A DNA stretch of 64,000 bases from Sphingopyxis sp. BE259 (lineage in GTDB: Bacteria; Pseudomonadota; Alphaproteobacteria; Sphingomonadales; Sphingomonadaceae), in assembly GCF_031457495.1 (NCBI RefSeq), contig NZ_JAVDWM010000001.1:918001-982000 (forward strand). Reading direction: 5' to 3'. A program made the position numbers and the translations under genes. The notes under the pieces are model-generated. The model was not told the origin of the DNA and did not search any database. It worked only from the letters and a program-made list of their open reading frames with translations. Each line of letters starts with the position of its first letter. Position 1 is the first letter of the stretch. Below, in pieces: positions 1 to 8,684 of the stretch.

Positions 1-499
1 GGACGCCTATCTCAGCCAGCACGCGGGCTATTACACGACCGGTGACGCCGGATTGATCGACGAAGACGGTTTCGTGCATGTCATGAGCCGGATCGACGAT
101 ATTATCAACGTGGCGGGTCACCGGCTCTCCACCGGGTCGATCGAGCAGATCGTTTCGTCACACCCTGCGGTCGCCGAATGCGCCGTCATCGGTGCCAATG
201 ACGACCTGAAGGGCATGGTCCCGGTCGGGCTCGTCGTGCTCAAGGCTGGAATCGTGGCGCTGGAGACGGATATCGCCCGCGAAATAGTCCAGCGGGTGCG
301 TGACGAACTCGGGCCGGTGGCGGCCTTCAAACGCGTGCATGTCGTAACGGCATTGCCGAAAACGCGGTCTGGCAAAATTTTGCGTTCGACGATCCGCGCC
401 ATCGCCAATGGTGAGAATCCGCCGGTTCCTGCGACGATCGACGACGCCTGTGCTTTTGATCATATGTACGAAGTTTTTGCCAAATATTCCGATGCTTAA
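1..499 (+). CDS. Acyl-CoA ligase, PrpE-like (C-terminal part, cut by window)
   Basis: This is the C-terminal end of an adenylate-forming acyl-CoA synthetase; the 5' part lies outside the window. The frame is open from base 2. The visible segment has the hinge motif YYTTGDAG, followed by RIDDIINVAGHRLSTG and the C-terminal lysine motif TRSGKILRSTIR, which carries the adenylation lysine. This wording matches propionate-CoA ligase (PrpE) and its short-chain relatives, which make propionyl-CoA or a similar ester from acid, ATP and CoA in the cytoplasm. Propionyl-CoA ligation would suit a neighbourhood that degrades branched compounds, but the substrate cannot be read from this fragment. Confidence 0.8.
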   Translation, partial: DAYLSQHAGYYTTGDAGLIDEDGFVHVMSRIDDIINVAGHRLSTGSIEQIVSSHPAVAECAVIGANDDLKGMVPVGLVVLKAGIVALETDIAREIVQRVRDELGPVAAFKRVHVVTALPKTRSGKILRSTIRAIANGENPPVPATIDDACAFDHMYEVFAKYSDA

Positions 500-522
500 C
501 GTCGCACTTGACATCAAACCAA

Positions 523-534
523 TAAACCGGTTTA
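523..534. promoter_or_regulatory. Palindrome TAAACCGGTTTA upstream of a TonB-dependent receptor
   Basis: A perfect 12-bp palindrome lies 61 bases before the receptor start. The AAC-nn-GTT core recurs at 16627-16640 and, less exactly, at 40177-40188, each time in front of a catabolic gene. It is probably an operator; the regulator is unknown. Confidence 0.5.
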
Positions 535-594
535 CTTAGATTCGAAAAATCGATGCCGTCAGCGAACGACTGCGGCCAACTTGGGAGGGTTGAA

Positions 595-2898
595 ATGAAA
601 TCCACGACACTCAGAATTCTTTTGTCCGGCGCGGCCATATTGGCGCCGGTGCATGCCGCGATGGCACAAGATGCTGCGGCGCAGGAAGCGCCGGCTGCGC
701 AGGAAGAAACCTATCCTGGCGAAATTCTCGTCACCGCGCAGCGCCGCGAAGAACGCGTCCAGGACATTCCGGTCGCGATCACCGCTTTTGGCGGGCAGCA
801 GGTCGAAAAGCTTGGAATCCTGAGCCTTGAGAACCTCGCTCCGCGCGTACCGTCCTTCTATTTCGGCAGCTTCGGCGCCGCGCGTCCGCAGCTCTACATT
901 CGCGGCATCGGCACCCGGTCCTTCGATCCGGGCTCGGAAAGCTCGGTCGGCGTGTTCATCGACGACGTCTATGCCGGGCGCGCTTCGGGTTCTTTCGGTT
1001 CGCTGCGCGACATTGAGCGTATCGAAGTTTTGCGCGGTCCCCAAGGCACGCTTTATGGCCGCAACACGATCGCCGGTGCGATAAACATCCTTTCCAAAGG
1101 GCCGACCGACTATTTCACGGGTGAGGCCGAAGCGGGCATCAGCAATCGCGACGGCTACAGCCTGTTCGGCGCCGTTGGTGGTCCGATCGCGGGTGAGAAG
1201 CTGATGTTTCGTGTTGCCGGCTGGAAGGCGGAACGCGACGGCTATCAGACGAATTTGGCCAACGGGAACAAGTTTCAGGGCATCGACAATTGGGGCGGCC
1301 GCGCGCGCCTCAAATTCGCGCCGAGCGAGGTCTTCACTATCGACCTCACGGCCGAGCTTTCGCGCGACGGCGACAAGGCGGCGTTTGCCGGATTCAACCG
1401 CGGGAGCGGGCCTGCGCGTTCGCTCGCCGGCGTCACCACGCCCGCCAATCCCTTCTCGGTATTTCTCGGCCGCCCGGGCCGGACGCCGATCGCCTACACC
1501 GGCGGCAACGACGGCTATTGGTCGTTCGACCCCTATCTCGATCGCAAGACCGAAAGCTATATCGGACGCGTCGAATATGATGCGGGCTTCGCGACGATCA
1601 CTTCGATCAGCGCGTTGAAGAAGTTGCGTATTGACGACGGCCGCGACCTCGAAGGCTCGTCGCTCGATGTGATCAACCAGCTCAGCAACGAGCGCTCGAA
1701 GCAATTCACCCAGGAAATCCGCATCACGTCGGATCCGAATGGCGGCGCGTCGTTCGACGGTGCCCTCGACTGGATTATCGGCGCCTTCTATTATCGCGAC
1801 CGCAGCGCGCGCCGCGACGAATTCCGGCTTGGTAACGACAGCGTCGTGGCACTACTTAGCGGCGGGCCGCAGGTCAGTACCGCAATTTCCGACTATGAAA
1901 TCGACAGTTACGCCCTTTTCGGCCAGGCGACGATCCATCTCGGTGAAAAATTCGAGGTGACGCTCGGCGGCCGCTACACGCGCGACGAAAAGCGCGCTGT
2001 GCAGCAGGGCCTCAATACGCGACCGGGCGTTCCGTTGGTCGCCGCGCCGTTCGCGGTGGACAACAGTGCGACCTATGAGAGCTTCGATCCGCGCGTCGTC
2101 GCAACCTACAAATTCAGCCCTGATGCCAGCATCTATGCGAGCTTCTCGACCGGCTTCAAGAGCGGCGGCTTCCAATATGTGCCCTTCTCCGCGGCGCAAG
2201 CGAACGTTCTGTTCCAGCCCGAAGACATCACGACCTACGAGGTCGGCTTCAAATCGGAATGGCTTGATCGCCGTCTCCGCTTCAACGTCGCCGCTTTCCA
2301 CTACGACTATAAGGATCTGCAGGTCTCGCGCATCGTCGATCTCGGCGGTGGTGCTGCCGCCAGTTTGATCAGCAACGCCGCATCATCGAAGATTTACGGC
2401 GCGGACGTTGAACTCATGCTGCGGCCGAGTGACAACTTCGATGTCAGCGTGACCTATGGCTACCTTGATGCCAAATATGATTCCTACTTCACCAATGCTG
2501 CGGGCGTTCCGGCGACGGCGGCGACCAATTTCTCCGACCGGCCCCTGGTTCGTGCGCCCAAGCACAGCATCAATGTTGGCGGCGAATGGCGCATCCCGAC
2601 GGGCGACAACAGCGGTCTCACGCTGCGCGCCGACTATGCCTTGCTCGCCAAATTCTTTCATGAACCTGGCGAAGCCGACGCCATTTACGGCGGCGCAGTC
2701 AGTCTGTCGAAGGAGCCTTCCTACGGCCTGCTCGACCTCCGTGCGGCGTATGAAATCGGCGATTTCCGCATTACCGCATATGTCACAAACGTGACCAAGC
2801 AGGATTATCGACGCACGGTCCTGGCGCTCGGCTCGACGCTGAGCGACTTTCCGGGCGAACCGCGGACCTATGGCCTGAAGGTTGGTTATCGCTTCTAA
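595..2898 (+). CDS. TonB-dependent receptor
   Basis: This is an outer-membrane receptor of about 767 residues that would take up a substrate using TonB energy. The start at 595 is preferred over an in-frame ATG at 553 because GGGAGGG lies at 583-589 and the protein then opens with a clear signal peptide (MKSTTLRILLSG to HAAMAQ). The TonB-box and plug start is seen at EILVTAQRREERVQDIP, and the plug carries the VLRGPQGTLYGRNTIAGAIN signature. The C-terminus ends in aromatic YRF, as expected of a beta-barrel. It is of the sphingomonad family that feeds hydrophobic and aromatic catabolism rather than siderophore uptake. A palindromic operator candidate sits upstream and a terminator follows. Confidence 0.93.
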   Translation: MKSTTLRILLSGAAILAPVHAAMAQDAAAQEAPAAQEETYPGEILVTAQRREERVQDIPVAITAFGGQQVEKLGILSLENLAPRVPSFYFGSFGAARPQLYIRGIGTRSFDPGSESSVGVFIDDVYAGRASGSFGSLRDIERIEVLRGPQGTLYGRNTIAGAINILSKGPTDYFTGEAEAGISNRDGYSLFGAVGGPIAGEKLMFRVAGWKAERDGYQTNLANGNKFQGIDNWGGRARLKFAPSEVFTIDLTAELSRDGDKAAFAGFNRGSGPARSLAGVTTPANPFSVFLGRPGRTPIAYTGGNDGYWSFDPYLDRKTESYIGRVEYDAGFATITSISALKKLRIDDGRDLEGSSLDVINQLSNERSKQFTQEIRITSDPNGGASFDGALDWIIGAFYYRDRSARRDEFRLGNDSVVALLSGGPQVSTAISDYEIDSYALFGQATIHLGEKFEVTLGGRYTRDEKRAVQQGLNTRPGVPLVAAPFAVDNSATYESFDPRVVATYKFSPDASIYASFSTGFKSGGFQYVPFSAAQANVLFQPEDITTYEVGFKSEWLDRRLRFNVAAFHYDYKDLQVSRIVDLGGGAAASLISNAASSKIYGADVELMLRPSDNFDVSVTYGYLDAKYDSYFTNAAGVPATAATNFSDRPLVRAPKHSINVGGEWRIPTGDNSGLTLRADYALLAKFFHEPGEADAIYGGAVSLSKEPSYGLLDLRAAYEIGDFRITAYVTNVTKQDYRRTVLALGSTLSDFPGEPRTYGLKVGYRF

Positions 2899-2941
2899 AC
2901 TCCTCCGGTCGTCCTGCTGTTTTTTGGCAGGCGATGGACTC

Positions 2942-2988
2942 GGGGGCCGGAAGGTGTCGGCAACGCGGCATCTTCCGGCCCCCTTTTT
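2942..2988 (+). terminator. Rho-independent terminator after the receptor
   Basis: The stem GGGGGCCGGAAG (2942-2953) pairs with CTTCCGGCCCCC (2972-2983) and is followed directly by TTTTT. It closes the single-gene receptor transcript before the next operon. Confidence 0.85.
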
Positions 2989-3091
2989 ACGTATGAAGAA
3001 GACCTGATCTTGCGAAAGGGGATTGCCCGGCTTGACCGCGCAAGACAATCTAGTAAACATACTTACAAATAAGCGATCATGGGAGAGTGGC

Positions 3092-3880
3092 ATGGCGTTC
3101 GAGCGCTTGACGCTTACGGTTGAGGATGGGTTGGCGCGCCTGGAGTTCAACAATGCGGTGCGGGGCAACCCCATCGATGAGATCTTTTGCGCCGAGACAT
3201 GCGAGGCCGCCACGTTGCTCTCGGTCGACCCCGCAGTGCGTTGTGTCCTTGTCACCGCCAAGGGTGACGCCTTCGGCTATGGCGGCGACATCAACAGCTT
3301 TGTCGGCGATCTCGCGTCGCTTCCCACCAACATCAAGCGCTGGACGACGACGCTTCACAGTGCTGTCGCGCGATTGCAGCGCATGGATGCCCCGGTCGTC
3401 GCGGCGGTTCATGGTGTCTGTGCTGGCGGCATGTCGGCGTTTGTCGCCGGCGCCGATATCCTGATTGCAGCCGACGATGCGAAATTTGTCGCGGCCTATC
3501 CCGGCATCGGATTTTCGTGCGACGCCGGTTCGAGCATTATGTACGCCCGCCGCATGGGCGCGGCGCGCGCACGGCGCTTTCTCCTCCTGAACGAGACGCT
3601 GACCGCCGATGCGGCGCTGGCGTGCGGTCTTGCCGACGAGGTGCACGCGCGCGACGCCTTCCTCGGGCGCGCCGAAGAGATCGCGCGCCAGCTTGCTGCG
3701 GGGCCGACCAAGGCATTTGGCGAAATCCGGCGGCTGATGCTCAGCGTTTACGACCAGCCGCTCGAGACGCAGCTCGAGCTTGAAGCACAGGCGCTCAGCC
3801 GATCATCCGCGACGCGCGACGCAGCCAATGCGATCGTTGCGTTTTCCGAGCGTCGCCGCCCTGAATTTGGAGGCGTGTGA
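3092..3880 (+). CDS. Enoyl-CoA hydratase/isomerase family protein
   Basis: This is a crotonase-fold protein of 262 residues. The start at 3092 follows GGGAGAG, while the longer reading from 3023 has no ribosome site. Oxyanion-hole segments are visible as GDAFGYGGDI and HGVCAGGMSAFVAGADI. The glutamate pair of classical enoyl-CoA hydratase is not evident; the segment GFSCDAGSSIMYARRMG has an aspartate, as in PaaG-, MenB- and isomerase-type crotonases, so isomerase or hydrolase activity is as likely as hydration. It heads a four-gene plus-strand operon, with the CoA ligase start one base after its stop. Confidence 0.85.
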   Translation: MAFERLTLTVEDGLARLEFNNAVRGNPIDEIFCAETCEAATLLSVDPAVRCVLVTAKGDAFGYGGDINSFVGDLASLPTNIKRWTTTLHSAVARLQRMDAPVVAAVHGVCAGGMSAFVAGADILIAADDAKFVAAYPGIGFSCDAGSSIMYARRMGAARARRFLLLNETLTADAALACGLADEVHARDAFLGRAEEIARQLAAGPTKAFGEIRRLMLSVYDQPLETQLELEAQALSRSSATRDAANAIVAFSERRRPEFGGV

Positions 3881-3881
3881 C

Positions 3882-5438
3882 ATGTGGCTCTTTCCCGAAA
3901 TCCGAACCCTCGGCCAATATCCCGAATATTGGGCACGGCACGACGGCGAACGGCTCGCGCTCAGGACATTCGAGCGAAACGTCAGCTTTGCCGAATTCGA
4001 TCAGGCCTCAAACCAGGTCGCACATTATCTGCTCGGCGGCATCGCGGAGCCGGGCGGGCTCGTCGGTTTCATGGGCAAGAACAGCTTCGATTTCTATTTC
4101 GCGCTCTTCGGATGCGCGCGCACGCGGAGCGGGCTGGTCATTTACAACTGGCGGCTGGCGGCGCGCGAACTGGCCGAACAGATTGCCGACAGCCAGGCGC
4201 GGCATGCGATAATCGAGCGCGAGTTCGAACCGCTGTGGGAGGCCGCCTGTGCGCTTCTTGACTCGCCGCCCGACGTGATCTGGATCGATGCCGAGAACAC
4301 ACTCGAAGCACTCGTCGCCAGCCAGTCGGTCGAGAAACCCGCGGTTCACGTCGAACTCGAAGACACAGCCTTCCAGCTCTACACCTCGGGGACCACCGGG
4401 CGGGCGAAGGGCGTCATGCTGGCACATGGCGCCACAAACATGATGCGACTCAGCGAGCATCTCGAGCCAGCCTATCGGTGGGAAGACGGCGACAGTTTCG
4501 TCAACGGCTTGCCGAATTTTCACCTTCTGCACATCGGCATCACGCTTCAATGTCTTTATAATGGCGTTGCCATCGACATCGTGCGGCAATTCGATCCGGC
4601 GGTCATGCTCGACGCGATCGGCCGCCAGCGCCCGACGTTGCTTACGCTCACGCCGACCATGCTGCAGATGCTGCTTGACCACCCGGCCGCCGCCGAAACC
4701 GACTTCTCATCGCTCCGGCTGACCCTCTATGCGGGCTCTGCTATCTCGCTCGGACTGATCAAGCGGGCAATTGCAGCCATGCCGTGCCAGTTCATGCAAT
4801 TTTACGGATCCACCGAGGCAGGCGGCGCGACCTCGATCCTGCGACCAAATGAACATGATCTCGACGATGAAGCCAAGCTCCAAAGTTGTGGCCGTCCCCT
4901 GCCGCTGATCGAATGTCGCATTCTCGATGGGCAGGGAAATGAGGTCGCCGAGGGCGAGCCCGGCGAACTCTACATCCGCCAGCCGTCGATCACCAAAGGA
5001 TATTGGCGGCAGCCCGACGTCACGGCGCAGGTCATTTCCGACGGCTGGTATCGCAGCGGCGATATTGTTCGCCGCGATGCCGAAGGCCTTTATTATATCG
5101 TCGATCGCGCCAAGGACATGATTGTGTCCGGCGGGGAGAATATCTACTCGGCCGAGGTCGAGAATATCCTCTCGACCCACCCGGGCGTCGCCGCGGTTGC
5201 CGTTATCGGGGTTCCCGATTCGCGCTGGGGCGAGGCGGTCAAGGCGATCGTGATCCCCAAGAAAGAAGGCACTGAAGAGGGAGAAATCCTCGTCTGGTGT
5301 CGCGAACGGCTGGCCGCATACAAAGTGCCGAAAAGCGTCGATTTTGTCGCAGAGTTTCCGCTCGTCCCTTCGGGAAAAGTGTCGAAAAAGGATTTGCGCG
5401 CCCGCTATTGGGGCGAGGAGGGGAGGAACATAGGGTGA
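3882..5438 (+). CDS. Acyl-CoA synthetase (AMP-binding)
   Basis: This 518-residue adenylate-forming ligase activates a carboxylic acid to its CoA ester with ATP. The start MWLFPEIRTLGQYPEYW at 3882 follows GGAGG, and the upstream extension of the frame lies inside the preceding gene. The P-loop is YTSGTTGRAKGV, the adenine motif YGSTEAGG, the hinge WYRSGDIV and IVDRAKDMIVSGGENIYSAE, and the lysine motif SGKVSKKDLR. The length and motifs fit medium- or long-chain fatty-acid or alicyclic-acid ligases. The stop overlaps the start of the membrane protein by four bases, indicating translational coupling. Confidence 0.9.
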   Translation: MWLFPEIRTLGQYPEYWARHDGERLALRTFERNVSFAEFDQASNQVAHYLLGGIAEPGGLVGFMGKNSFDFYFALFGCARTRSGLVIYNWRLAARELAEQIADSQARHAIIEREFEPLWEAACALLDSPPDVIWIDAENTLEALVASQSVEKPAVHVELEDTAFQLYTSGTTGRAKGVMLAHGATNMMRLSEHLEPAYRWEDGDSFVNGLPNFHLLHIGITLQCLYNGVAIDIVRQFDPAVMLDAIGRQRPTLLTLTPTMLQMLLDHPAAAETDFSSLRLTLYAGSAISLGLIKRAIAAMPCQFMQFYGSTEAGGATSILRPNEHDLDDEAKLQSCGRPLPLIECRILDGQGNEVAEGEPGELYIRQPSITKGYWRQPDVTAQVISDGWYRSGDIVRRDAEGLYYIVDRAKDMIVSGGENIYSAEVENILSTHPGVAAVAVIGVPDSRWGEAVKAIVIPKKEGTEEGEILVWCRERLAAYKVPKSVDFVAEFPLVPSGKVSKKDLRARYWGEEGRNIG

Positions 5439-6199
5439 GCGCGGAGCCGATCCTCCGACCCAGCCGCGCCCAGCTCGTCCGCGCCCGCTGGGGCGCTTAT
5501 TGTTCCCTGATTTTCGTCGTATTGATCGCTGTGGGCTGGCTTGGGATCGCGCATTTCTGGCTTCCCGCGCCGGCCGACCTGACGGCGGAAGCGACAAAGA
5601 ATTTTTATACGGTCACCCACAGGTCGGGCATGCTGCTGGGCAATTCGCTGCTGATCGTCGGCACCGCGTTTCTGGTGCCCGGATCGATCCAGCTCGGCCA
5701 AGCGCTGGCCGACATAGAAGGACCGCGACCGCTCTGGTCGATCACGGCTGGCATGTGCGGTTCGCTCATCGCGCTCATCATTTTCCTCAACGCCGCCTTC
5801 TGGATTGGCGCTGCCTATCGTCCTGAGGCGGGCGCAGATGTCGTCGTCGCCCTTAATGACGTCAGCTGGTTCGGCTTCCTGCTCGGCTGGGTGTTCCTGT
5901 CGATGCAGATGGTGGCGACCGCGATCGTTGCGCTCACCGATGAATCGTCGTCGCCGCTGTTTCCGCGCTGGCTTTCGATTGCCTCGATCATTGGCGCTAT
6001 TTTGCTTGCCGCAGCGGGCGGGCCAGCCTTTTTCAAAAGCGGTCCGTTTGCTTATCATGGCTGGGCGGCCTTCTACATGCCGATGGTTATCTGGGGTCTT
6101 TGGCTCGTCGCCCATGAGCTGATCATATTGGGCGATCTCAATCGGCGGGTCCGCGAGGCTTCGGTCGTTCCGCCGACAGGGGCGCAGCCAGCCTCGTGA
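5435..6199 (+). CDS. Membrane protein of unknown function, about six helices
   Basis: I do not recognise this family. The 254-residue protein starts with GTG at 5435, overlapping the ligase stop as GTGA. Hydrophobic stretches are visible near residues 15-38 (GAYCSLIFVVLIAVGWLGI), 65-85, 100-125, 145-170, 185-205 and 215-235, suggesting six membrane helices. There are several tryptophans and few charged residues between helices, and no transporter or redox motif that I can see. Its position between two CoA-ester enzymes and the coupled start suggest a role in handling the operon's substrate, for example membrane passage, but this is inference. Confidence 0.7.
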   Translation: MSAEPILRPSRAQLVRARWGAYCSLIFVVLIAVGWLGIAHFWLPAPADLTAEATKNFYTVTHRSGMLLGNSLLIVGTAFLVPGSIQLGQALADIEGPRPLWSITAGMCGSLIALIIFLNAAFWIGAAYRPEAGADVVVALNDVSWFGFLLGWVFLSMQMVATAIVALTDESSSPLFPRWLSIASIIGAILLAAAGGPAFFKSGPFAYHGWAAFYMPMVIWGLWLVAHELIILGDLNRRVREASVVPPTGAQPAS

Positions 6200-6960
6200 T
6201 GACCCACGTCCCTTTGCTTGTCGAACGGCACGGCCGGATCGCGGTCCTGATCTTCAACCGGCCCGACAAGCTCAATGCCTTGTCGGGGCCGCTGCGTCGT
6301 CTGTTTATCGAAACCTTGGCCGCACTCGCCGCTGACGGGGACGTGCGCGCCGTCGTGTTGACCGGCGCGGGCCGCGCTTTTTCGGCGGGGCTTGACCTCG
6401 CCGAGATCGCAGCCTCGGGCAAAAGCGTCGAAGACAATGTCGCTACCGAGAATATGGTCGATGCGATTACCGCATTCCCGAAGCCGATCATCGGCGCCAT
6501 CAACGGGCTGGCGGTGACCGGCGGCTTCGAAATCGCGCTGGCGCTCGACATCCTGCTTGTTGCGGAAAGCGCATCTTTCACCGACAGTCATGTTCGTGTC
6601 GGCATTACGCCCGGGTGGGGGCTGTCGCAGCGCCTCTCGCGCGCGGTTGGCCGTTCACGCGCGAACGAATTGTCGCTTTCCGGCCGCGCGCTTGGCGCCC
6701 ACGAGGCGGCGGCGTGGGGGCTTGCCAATCGCGTCTATACCGCGGCCGAACTTGTGCCGGCCGCCCTTGCGCTGGCCGAGCAAATCGCTGCGCATCAGCC
6801 GGGCGGCGTCATGGCCATGAAGCGGCTCATCGCCGACGGATTCGGGACCAGCCTTGCCGAAGGATTGCGCCTCGAAGACGCCGCAGCGCGCGCGGCCAAT
6901 CGCGAGGTCGGTGCCGATGCGGTTGCGTCGGGCTTCGCCCGCGCAAGGGCCGCGAGCTGA
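6199..6960 (+). CDS. Enoyl-CoA hydratase family protein
   Basis: This second crotonase of the operon has 253 residues. The ATG at 6199 overlaps the previous stop (GTGATGA); a GTG one codon earlier is possible. Visible motifs are FNRPDKLNALSG at the N-terminus, the oxyanion region GAGRAFSAGLDLAEI and AINGLAVTGGFEIALALDI, and RVGITPGWGLSQRLSRAVG. A glutamate in RSRANELSLSG sits where one of the two hydratase glutamates is expected; the other position is not a glutamate. It is probably a hydratase or isomerase in ring or side-chain beta-oxidation. It converges with the minus-strand operon, with only three bases between the two genes. Confidence 0.87.
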   Translation: MTHVPLLVERHGRIAVLIFNRPDKLNALSGPLRRLFIETLAALAADGDVRAVVLTGAGRAFSAGLDLAEIAASGKSVEDNVATENMVDAITAFPKPIIGAINGLAVTGGFEIALALDILLVAESASFTDSHVRVGITPGWGLSQRLSRAVGRSRANELSLSGRALGAHEAAAWGLANRVYTAAELVPAALALAEQIAAHQPGGVMAMKRLIADGFGTSLAEGLRLEDAAARAANREVGADAVASGFARARAAS

Positions 6961-6963
6961 TCG

Positions 6964-7674
6964 TCAGGCGAAAATCCGGCCGCCGTCGACGACGGCAATC
7001 TGGCCCGTCGTGAACCCCGCCCGCATGAAATAGAGATAGGCTTCGGCGGCATCGTGTGGCGTTCCCATGCGGGGGAGCGGTTGGGGCCGGGTCATGTCGG
7101 ACCGCGCTGCATCGGGCACCTTCGCCCACATCTCGGTGGCGATCAGGCCGGGCGTCACCGCGTTCACGCGGATCGGCGCGAGTTCGACCGCAAGGCCGCG
7201 CGCAAGATGCTCGACCGCGCCGGCGATTGCGGTCGACATCGTCGAGCCCTTGGCGGGCCGGTGCGCATAGAGGCCTGCGGTGAGCGTGACCGAAGCGTCG
7301 GGTGCGAGGTACGGCAACGCGTGTTTCACAGCGAGTAGCGGCCCCCAGAAGCGGGCGCCCATCGCGCCCTGCGCGGCGAGAAGATCGAAGTCGGGTCCGA
7401 TCGTCAGCCCGCGCGGCAGGCGGTCGCCCGCCGTGTGGGCGAGATGGTGGATGGCACCCGCGCCCGCGAAGAAGGCGGCGAGGCTCACTTCGTCGGTCGT
7501 ATCGACGATCGCGCCCGTGGCGCGGGGTCCAAGCCGCGCGACCGCAGCCTCGATTTTGGCCATGCTGGTCGATCCGATGCGGACGGTCGCCCCTGCGGCG
7601 ATCGCGGCCTCGGCGACCGCGAAACCGATCCCCGAGCTCCCGCCGATAATGACGATGTGGCGGCTTTCGAGCAT
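6964..7674 (-). CDS. Atypical short-chain dehydrogenase (SDR), canonical Tyr-Lys absent
   Basis: This Rossmann-fold protein of 236 residues starts at MLESRHIVIIGGSSGIG after AAAGGA. The nucleotide motif GGSSGIG and the VNAVTPGLIATEMW region are clear, so the SDR fold is secure. The usual Tyr-x3-Lys pair is not there: the aligned stretch reads GLYAHRPAKGSTMSTAIAG, with no lysine four residues after a tyrosine. It could be a divergent SDR with other catalytic residues or a non-catalytic member. It is the last gene of the ten-gene minus-strand operon. Confidence 0.82.
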   Translation of the reverse strand: MLESRHIVIIGGSSGIGFAVAEAAIAAGATVRIGSTSMAKIEAAVARLGPRATGAIVDTTDEVSLAAFFAGAGAIHHLAHTAGDRLPRGLTIGPDFDLLAAQGAMGARFWGPLLAVKHALPYLAPDASVTLTAGLYAHRPAKGSTMSTAIAGAVEHLARGLAVELAPIRVNAVTPGLIATEMWAKVPDAARSDMTRPQPLPRMGTPHDAAEAYLYFMRAGFTTGQIAVVDGGRIFA

Positions 7675-7688
7675 GTCGCGCGGTCCTT

Positions 7689-8684
7689 TCAGAGACGGAT
7701 GATCCGTTTGCCCCGGTTCTCGCCGCGGTAGAGCCCCGCGAGCGCGTCGGGGCAAGCCTCGATACCCGAGAGGATGTCCTCTTCATAGGCGAGCTGGCCG
7801 TTGCGCACCCAATCGGCCAGCTGGGCGACGCTGGCTTCGTAGCGGTCCATATGATCGAAGATCACGAATCCCTCCATCCGTGCCCGCTTGACGAGCAGAT
7901 GGCGTTCGATGCGCGGCCCTTCCGGCCAGGGATCCCATCGATCGATCGCGGCGGTCCCACAGACGACGACCCGCGCGCGAAGGGCGAGATGCGCCATTAC
8001 GGCATCGCTGATCGTGCCTGCCGTATTGTCGAAATAGATGTCGATGTCTTCGGGACAGGCCCGCGCGAGCGCAGCGCGGAGGTCGCCCGCCTTATAGTCG
8101 ATGGCGGCATCATAGCCGAAGCGTTCGAGGCAGAGCGTCACCTTGTCGGGGCCGCCCGCGATACCGACGGTCCGGCATCCGAGCAGCTTGCCGATCTGGC
8201 CCACCGCCGACCCGACCGCCCCCGCGGCGGTCGAAACGAGTAATGTCTCGCCGGGTTTGGGCTGGCCGATGCCGTTGAGCGCAAGATATGCGGTGACGCC
8301 GTTGATGCCCAAGATGCCCAGGCTCAGCGATAGCGGCAGGTCGGTCTCGGCGATCTTGCGCACCACCGCGTTTGCGGGCGCGACTGCTTCCTCCTGCCAT
8401 CCGAACCAGCCGGTCACCGCGTCGCCGATCACATAATCGGCATGGCGCGTTTCGGTCACAATCCCCGCGGTCAGCGCCCGCATCACCGACCCGATCGCGA
8501 CCGGCTCGGCATAATTACCCTTGTCCGCGATCCATCCGCGCATCGCGGGCTCGACCGACAGGAACTGGTTGCGAACCCGGATATCGCCGTCGCCGAGCGG
8601 CTGGTGCGGCGCCTCGACGATTTCGAAATTCTTCGCCTGCGCGACGCCCTCGGGTCGGCAGACGAGGAGGCATTGGCGGTTCAT
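7689..8684 (-). CDS. NADP-dependent oxidoreductase, MDR superfamily (PTGR/CurA-like)
   Basis: This is a zinc-free medium-chain reductase of 331 residues. The opening MNRQCLLVCRPEGVAQAKNF and the early region SVEPAMRGWI are typical of prostaglandin-reductase/CurA-like enzymes, which reduce alpha,beta-unsaturated ketones or acyl-CoAs with NADPH. The cofactor site is seen at STAAGAVGSAVGQIGKLLG. Its start overlaps the stop of the nitronate monooxygenase gene by four bases (ATGA). Within this operon it could reduce an enoyl intermediate; the actual substrate is not shown. Confidence 0.87.
   Translation of the reverse strand: MNRQCLLVCRPEGVAQAKNFEIVEAPHQPLGDGDIRVRNQFLSVEPAMRGWIADKGNYAEPVAIGSVMRALTAGIVTETRHADYVIGDAVTGWFGWQEEAVAPANAVVRKIAETDLPLSLSLGILGINGVTAYLALNGIGQPKPGETLLVSTAAGAVGSAVGQIGKLLGCRTVGIAGGPDKVTLCLERFGYDAAIDYKAGDLRAALARACPEDIDIYFDNTAGTISDAVMAHLALRARVVVCGTAAIDRWDPWPEGPRIERHLLVKRARMEGFVIFDHMDRYEASVAQLADWVRNGQLAYEEDILSGIEACPDALAGLYRGENRGKRIIRL

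Noticed and set aside
1..499. PrpE-like fragment as a truncated pseudogene
   Set aside because: The frame is open to the window edge, so the missing part is explained by the window boundary.
559..1704. Long open frame opposite the first TonB receptor, and many similar antisense frames elsewhere
   Set aside because: High-GC codon bias produces long shadow frames; the translations are Arg/Ala-rich without motifs and overlap well-supported genes.
5297..5434. Upstream extension of the membrane protein gene into the CoA ligase
   Set aside because: The extension lies entirely in another frame of the ligase. The GTG at 5435 overlapping the ligase stop is the better start.
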